Assembly: GCA_002394465.1 (NCBI GenBank)
Contig: DGTU01000121.1
Span: 1 to 10,200 of the forward strand
Reading direction: 5' to 3'
DNA length: 10,200 nt
From: Treponema sp. UBA4328
GTDB taxonomy: Bacteria; Spirochaetota; Spirochaetia; Treponematales; Treponemataceae
Shown: piece after piece, positions 6,982 to 10,200 of the stretch
Layout: the number at the start of each line of letters is the position of its first letter
How positions within the stretch are numbered: the first letter of the stretch is position 1
The notes under the pieces: generated by a model
Told to the model about the DNA's origin: nothing
Databases searched by the model: none
Seen by the model: only the letters and a program-made list of their open reading frames with translations
Position numbers and translations under genes: made by a program

Positions 6982-7142
6982 TAACTTTTTTTGGACTTTT
7001 AATTCCTTTTCTCGGAACGATCCTGGGCTCTGCATGCGTTTTTTTCATGAAACGCGAAATGAACGATTCCGTTCAGTGGAGCCTGCTGGGATTTGCCGCC
7101 GGCTTTGCACTTATGATGGTTCTGGACGTAGCTTTAGGCTGA
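6975..7142 (+). pseudogene. Internally deleted ZIP-family metal transporter (55 codons)
   Basis: An intact ORF whose two halves match opposite ends of a ZIP metal permease. Residues 1-43 look like the usual N-terminus: first membrane helix about 3-25, then FFMKREMN, then SLLGFAAG starting helix 2. Residues 44-55 (FALMMVLDVALG) look like the extreme C-terminus of the same family. Everything between, including the central helices with the metal-binding His and Glu residues, is absent; full-length members have roughly 250-270 residues. At the junction two near-identical octamers remain (GGATTTGC 7089-7096 and GGCTTTGC 7101-7108), consistent with an in-frame deletion between short repeats. It cannot be a working ZIP channel. 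It could be a decaying gene or a retained two-helix small membrane protein. The ATG at 6975 has no clear ribosome binding site; both operators lie directly upstream. Confidence 0.65.
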
Positions 7143-7180
7143 ACCGTTACCTAAAACTTTTTTCTTTTAACTTTCGTTTT

Positions 7181-7221
7181 TTGATACTACAATGATATAT
7201 AAGATTATTTTCCAGGAATTT
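7181..7221 (+). promoter_or_regulatory. Predicted promoter and ribosome binding site of the adenylate cyclase gene
   Basis: TTGATA (7181-7186) with GATTAT (7203-7208) at 16 bp, or the TATATAAG stretch at 7196-7203, are candidate promoter elements; I cannot choose between them. AGGA (7214-7217) sits 6 bases before the ATG at 7224 and is a usable Shine-Dalgarno, unlike the starts of the neighbouring leaderless-type genes. Confidence 0.4.
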
Positions 7222-7223
7222 TT

Positions 7224-9338
7224 ATGACTGACTTTACAAGAATCATCAGTATCGCTTCTTTGTGTTTTCTTTCATTTCTCTGTTTTCAGGCAGGAGTTTT
7301 TCTGCTTTCAGGACACAGGTTCAAACAGAACGGCAGAAGAACGCTCATCTTCATTGAATTTTTCACCGGCTTCCTTCTGCTTTCAGATGTATTTGCTTAT
7401 CTCTACCGCGGAAATACAACTCCTGCCGGCTGGTACATGGTACGCCTGAGCAATTTCCTTGTTTTTACGTGCAATTTTTCCGTTTCATTTTTCTTCTGTT
7501 TTTATGTATGTGAATTGATAAAGCAGTCTCGCCTGAGCTTATCCCTGATACTTCACCCGAAGACAACCGTAAAAAGCGGGATCCCTGTTCAGCTCTTTAT
7601 CGTTCTCTTTTTGTGCCTTGCAGGCATCGCCACTATAATCATCAGCCAGTTTACTGACCTTTTCTACTACTTCGACGGAAATAATTTTTACCACCGTAAT
7701 ACATTTTATCCGCTGAGTGTCGTACTCGCACTTTTGCCGGGACTGATCACGCTTACAATGTTCCTTCAGAACAGAAAAGCTCTCCCGAAAAACGTCTTTG
7801 TTTCCCTCGTGATATACTGCCTTCTTCCAGCAGCAGGTGTAATCCTGATTCTTACAACTTACGGCTTTCCGTGCATAAACATTGCCTTCGGACTCGGCGC
7901 ACTTCATCTTTTCTATTCTTCGATGAAATTAATGGAATTAGAGTTCTATTCCGGAGAGAGATCAGAAAAAATCCTCAACCCGGTTTATAAGGCACAGCCG
8001 GTTTCAAATGAAACGCGGAAAAGAGTCGTACGCAATCATGTATGGCAGACCCTCACTTTATGTCTTGGCGCAATCCTCCTGATTCTCGTAATTGTTTCAA
8101 TCAAGGGCGTATCGCTCCCGGATAAGACACTGGTAATTGATGAACGTTATACAGAAAATGACCTTACGAAGTCAGTCTGCGTTACTTTTGTACGCAATGC
8201 AGAAAAGCACTGGGTTGATGAAGGCGATCCTGACAGAACCGGTGCACAGTATGACGGCATTATTTTCAACAACATGTCCAGCACGGTCATAACCGAATGG
8301 AATTTTTCAATTTTCGTTCCTGACAATTCTTCAGTAGACCCGGGTCCATGGAACGGAACATTTTCTCTTTCTGAAAAATCTTTAAATGTAAACAAGCCGC
8401 ATGAGGGAGACAAGGAAAACATTCACGGAGAAGATTTTTACAGAATCACCCCTCTCAAAACACTCGGATTCGGCTGCATCATGTATACACCGCATGATTA
8501 TCAGCCGCTGGACCATAAAATTACGTTCACCTATTCAAGCGTTTTAAAGCCCCTCACAAATATCTTTTTTGACATTTCCCTGGGCATCCTTTTTGTTGTA
8601 TTCATCATTTCAACGACAATCATGCTCCTTGAAGGAAAACTCATCCGTGTTGAAGAAGAAAACCGCAGGCTTGAAATTACGGTTAAAGAACGAACAAAGG
8701 AACTCGAGGCAGAAAAGAACCGTTCAGAAAGCCTTCTTCTGAATATCCTTCCAAAAGAAATTGCACAGGAACTCACGGCTCATCCTGACAGCACGATAGC
8801 ACGTGAATATCCGAATGTAACCGTTCTTTTTACGGATATCGTAAACTTTACAAAGATAAGCGGAGAAATGACTGCTGAAGAACTTGTTACGATGCTCAAC
8901 CAGATGTTCTCCATGTTTGATTTACGGGCTCAGCGCGAAGGAATTGAAAAAATCAAGACAATCGGTGACGCCTACATGGCAGCAGCAGGTCTAACTCCTG
9001 AAACCTCTAATGACGGCGCTTTCAGAATGATTAAATTTGCACAGGGCCTGCTTGAAGACGTTAAAACTTTCAACAAAAACTCCCCTGTCAAACTTGAAAT
9101 CCGTCTGGGTATAAACTCAGGTGCTCTGGTTGCAGGCGTAATCGGAAAAACGAAGTTCATTTACGACATCTGGGGTGACACCGTTAACGTTGCAAGCAGA
9201 ATGGAAAGTACCGGCCTTCCAATGAAAATCCACATAACGGAATCTACAAAGGTTCAGCTTAACGAAGATTTCAAGGATGGCGAAAACATAGAAATCGACG
9301 TTAAGGGAAAAGGCATGATGAAAACTTACTTCCTGTAA
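7224..9338 (+). CDS. Membrane adenylate cyclase with 7TM region and CBM2-like outer domain
   Basis: A 704-residue class III cyclase predicted to make cAMP in response to an outside signal. Seven hydrophobic helices lie at about 8-29, 41-61, 74-98, 121-141, 161-181, 191-211 and 214-235. After a charged stretch, an eighth helix (about 273-293) leads to a probably extracytoplasmic domain (296-445), and a ninth (about 447-469) leads back to a short coiled coil (472-503). The outer domain has the pattern of family 2 carbohydrate-binding modules: QYDGIIFNN, then a W359 strand, WNG at 376-378, and ITPLKTLGFGCIMYT. The catalytic domain (about 504-704) is complete: metal aspartates D538 and D582, adenine-type K578 and D648 (YDIWGDTVN), and transition-state N655 and R659. 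This K/D pair marks adenylate rather than guanylate specificity. Ligand and effector protein are unknown. Confidence 0.93.
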   Translation: MTDFTRIISIASLCFLSFLCFQAGVFLLSGHRFKQNGRRTLIFIEFFTGFLLLSDVFAYLYRGNTTPAGWYMVRLSNFLVFTCNFSVSFFFCFYVCELIKQSRLSLSLILHPKTTVKSGIPVQLFIVLFLCLAGIATIIISQFTDLFYYFDGNNFYHRNTFYPLSVVLALLPGLITLTMFLQNRKALPKNVFVSLVIYCLLPAAGVILILTTYGFPCINIAFGLGALHLFYSSMKLMELEFYSGERSEKILNPVYKAQPVSNETRKRVVRNHVWQTLTLCLGAILLILVIVSIKGVSLPDKTLVIDERYTENDLTKSVCVTFVRNAEKHWVDEGDPDRTGAQYDGIIFNNMSSTVITEWNFSIFVPDNSSVDPGPWNGTFSLSEKSLNVNKPHEGDKENIHGEDFYRITPLKTLGFGCIMYTPHDYQPLDHKITFTYSSVLKPLTNIFFDISLGILFVVFIISTTIMLLEGKLIRVEEENRRLEITVKERTKELEAEKNRSESLLLNILPKEIAQELTAHPDSTIAREYPNVTVLFTDIVNFTKISGEMTAEELVTMLNQMFSMFDLRAQREGIEKIKTIGDAYMAAAGLTPETSNDGAFRMIKFAQGLLEDVKTFNKNSPVKLEIRLGINSGALVAGVIGKTKFIYDIWGDTVNVASRMESTGLPMKIHITESTKVQLNEDFKDGENIEIDVKGKGMMKTYFL

Positions 9339-9341
9339 GTG

Positions 9342-9370
9342 TTTTCAATATCACTGATTTTTAATAAAAT
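9342..9370 (+). promoter_or_regulatory. Predicted promoter of the DMT transporter gene
   Basis: TTTTCA (9342-9347), a 17-bp spacer and TAAAAT (9365-9370) fit a sigma-70 promoter. The ATG at 9377 follows the -10 after 6 nt (CTCTTC), with no ribosome binding site, again predicting a leaderless mRNA. The promoter fits entirely in the 38-bp gap after the cyclase gene. Confidence 0.45.
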
Positions 9371-9376
9371 CTCTTC

Positions 9377-10200
9377 ATGTCAAAAAACAACAGGTTTACA
9401 GGTATACTCTTTGCTTCAACTGCAATTTTTATCTGGGGCATTACTTTTGTCAGCACAAAATACCTTCTCCGTTCTTTTTCTGCATTTGAAATACTTATAA
9501 TCCGGTTTCTGCTCGCTTACTGTTCCCTGTGGCTCATAAGTCCAGGACTGCTTCATACCGGCGGATGGAAAAATGAACTGTATTTCGTTCTTGCAGGTTT
9601 TACCGGAGTTACGGCATACCAGCTCATGGAAAACATGGCCATTGCCTATACTTCCGCTTCTAACGTAAGCATTCTGGTTTCAATCTGTCCGGTTTTTACT
9701 GCAATCTTCATGCAGATTTTCTTAAAGGAAAAGCATCTTACCGTATGGTTTAATGTAGGATTTCTTCTCGCAATTTCAGGAGTTGCCCTCGTAAGCTTTA
9801 ACGGCGTCGTACAGTTTCATCTTAATCCAAAAGGCGATTTTCTTGCCCTCGCTGCCGCAGTATCCTGGGGAGCATATTCACTGTGTGTTGCAAAAATCAA
9901 TGCACTCGGTTTCGATTCAGTTCATGTTACGAGAAGGATTTTCTTCTGGGCCCTCGTCTTCATGGTCATAACCGGAATCTGGTCTCTTTTAACTTCTGGA
10001 AGTTCAGTTCCATCGGGTCCTGAACAGCAGATACCTCATACCGCCGTCATCCTCGACCTGACGTTCAATAAACTGAGGTTTTCTCAACTTTTAAACTGGG
10101 TTAATCTGTGTTTCCTTGGAATTGGCGCTTCTGCCTTCTGTTTTGCAGCCTGGAATATTGCCTGTGAAAAACTTGGAACAGTGAATGCTACGGCGGGTCT
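9377..10200 (+). CDS. EamA/DMT-family transporter, 3' end outside window
   Basis: Inner-membrane protein of the drug/metabolite transporter superfamily, which exports amino acids, metabolites or other small molecules. 274 codons are open to the window edge; the usual length is about 300, so only the last one or two helices are missing. Eight hydrophobic helices are visible (about 8-27, 36-54, 67-86, 92-112, 122-142, 153-171, 186-205, 240-260). Both EamA repeats can be seen: the first begins with ASTAIFIWGITFVSTKYLLR, the second with FLALAAAVSWGAYSLCVAK (about 155-173). ENMAIAYTSASNVSILVSICPVFTAI (85-110, given here as its start at E85 through the PVF near 105) is the typical helix 3-4 region. 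A longer than usual polar loop, about 206-238, lies before helix 8. Substrate cannot be told from sequence, and nothing ties it functionally to the cyclase. Confidence 0.93.
   Translation, partial: MSKNNRFTGILFASTAIFIWGITFVSTKYLLRSFSAFEILIIRFLLAYCSLWLISPGLLHTGGWKNELYFVLAGFTGVTAYQLMENMAIAYTSASNVSILVSICPVFTAIFMQIFLKEKHLTVWFNVGFLLAISGVALVSFNGVVQFHLNPKGDFLALAAAVSWGAYSLCVAKINALGFDSVHVTRRIFFWALVFMVITGIWSLLTSGSSVPSGPEQQIPHTAVILDLTFNKLRFSQLLNWVNLCFLGIGASAFCFAAWNIACEKLGTVNATAG

Noticed and set aside
9338..9363. AGTG...CACT hairpin followed by TGATTTTT as a terminator after the cyclase gene.
   Set aside because: Only four base pairs with a mismatched interior. The same bases are better explained as the promoter region of the transporter gene.

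Overview
The window looks like chromosomal DNA from a spirochaete, most probably a gut- or rumen-type Treponema. This is an inference from protein style (dCache chemoreceptor, MetE, DUF3793/flavodoxin pair, membrane-bound class III cyclase), moderate AT-richness and A/T-rich promoters; there is no rRNA or other marker to fix the genus. It is compact: eight substantial genes plus one very short one, with no gene-free stretch above 300 bases and no phage, insertion sequence, tRNA or CRISPR array.

Left part (1-3409). A methyl-accepting chemotaxis receptor reads leftward and is cut by the window edge just after its signalling tip. It is divergent from a TetR-type regulator, and the two predicted promoters share one -35 element. 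The TetR gene converges on a leftward LysR-type regulator. That regulator is divergent from metE (cobalamin-independent methionine synthase). The 98-134 bp gap between them carries two inverted repeats at classic LysR-activator positions and is too short for a usual riboswitch.

Middle part (5785-7142). A leftward two-gene operon encodes a DUF3793 protein and a short-chain flavodoxin, overlapping by ATGA and ending in a hairpin plus T-tract. It is divergent from a 55-codon ORF that looks like the two ends of a ZIP metal transporter fused after an in-frame internal deletion. Two 16-bp inverted repeats (TTAG-N6-CTAA type) cover both predicted promoters, which suggests control by a DtxR/TroR-like metal repressor, i.e. 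an iron- or metal-limitation locus.

Right part (7224-10200). A 704-residue membrane adenylate cyclase has seven N-terminal membrane helices, a predicted extracytoplasmic domain resembling a family 2 carbohydrate-binding module, and a complete cytoplasmic class III catalytic domain with adenylate-type specificity residues. An EamA/DMT-family transporter follows and runs off the right edge.

The most interesting items are the putative carbohydrate-sensing adenylate cyclase, the internally deleted ZIP gene under paired metal-type operators, and a recurring arrangement in which a -10 box lies 6-7 nt before a start codon that has no Shine-Dalgarno sequence, implying leaderless mRNAs for several genes.
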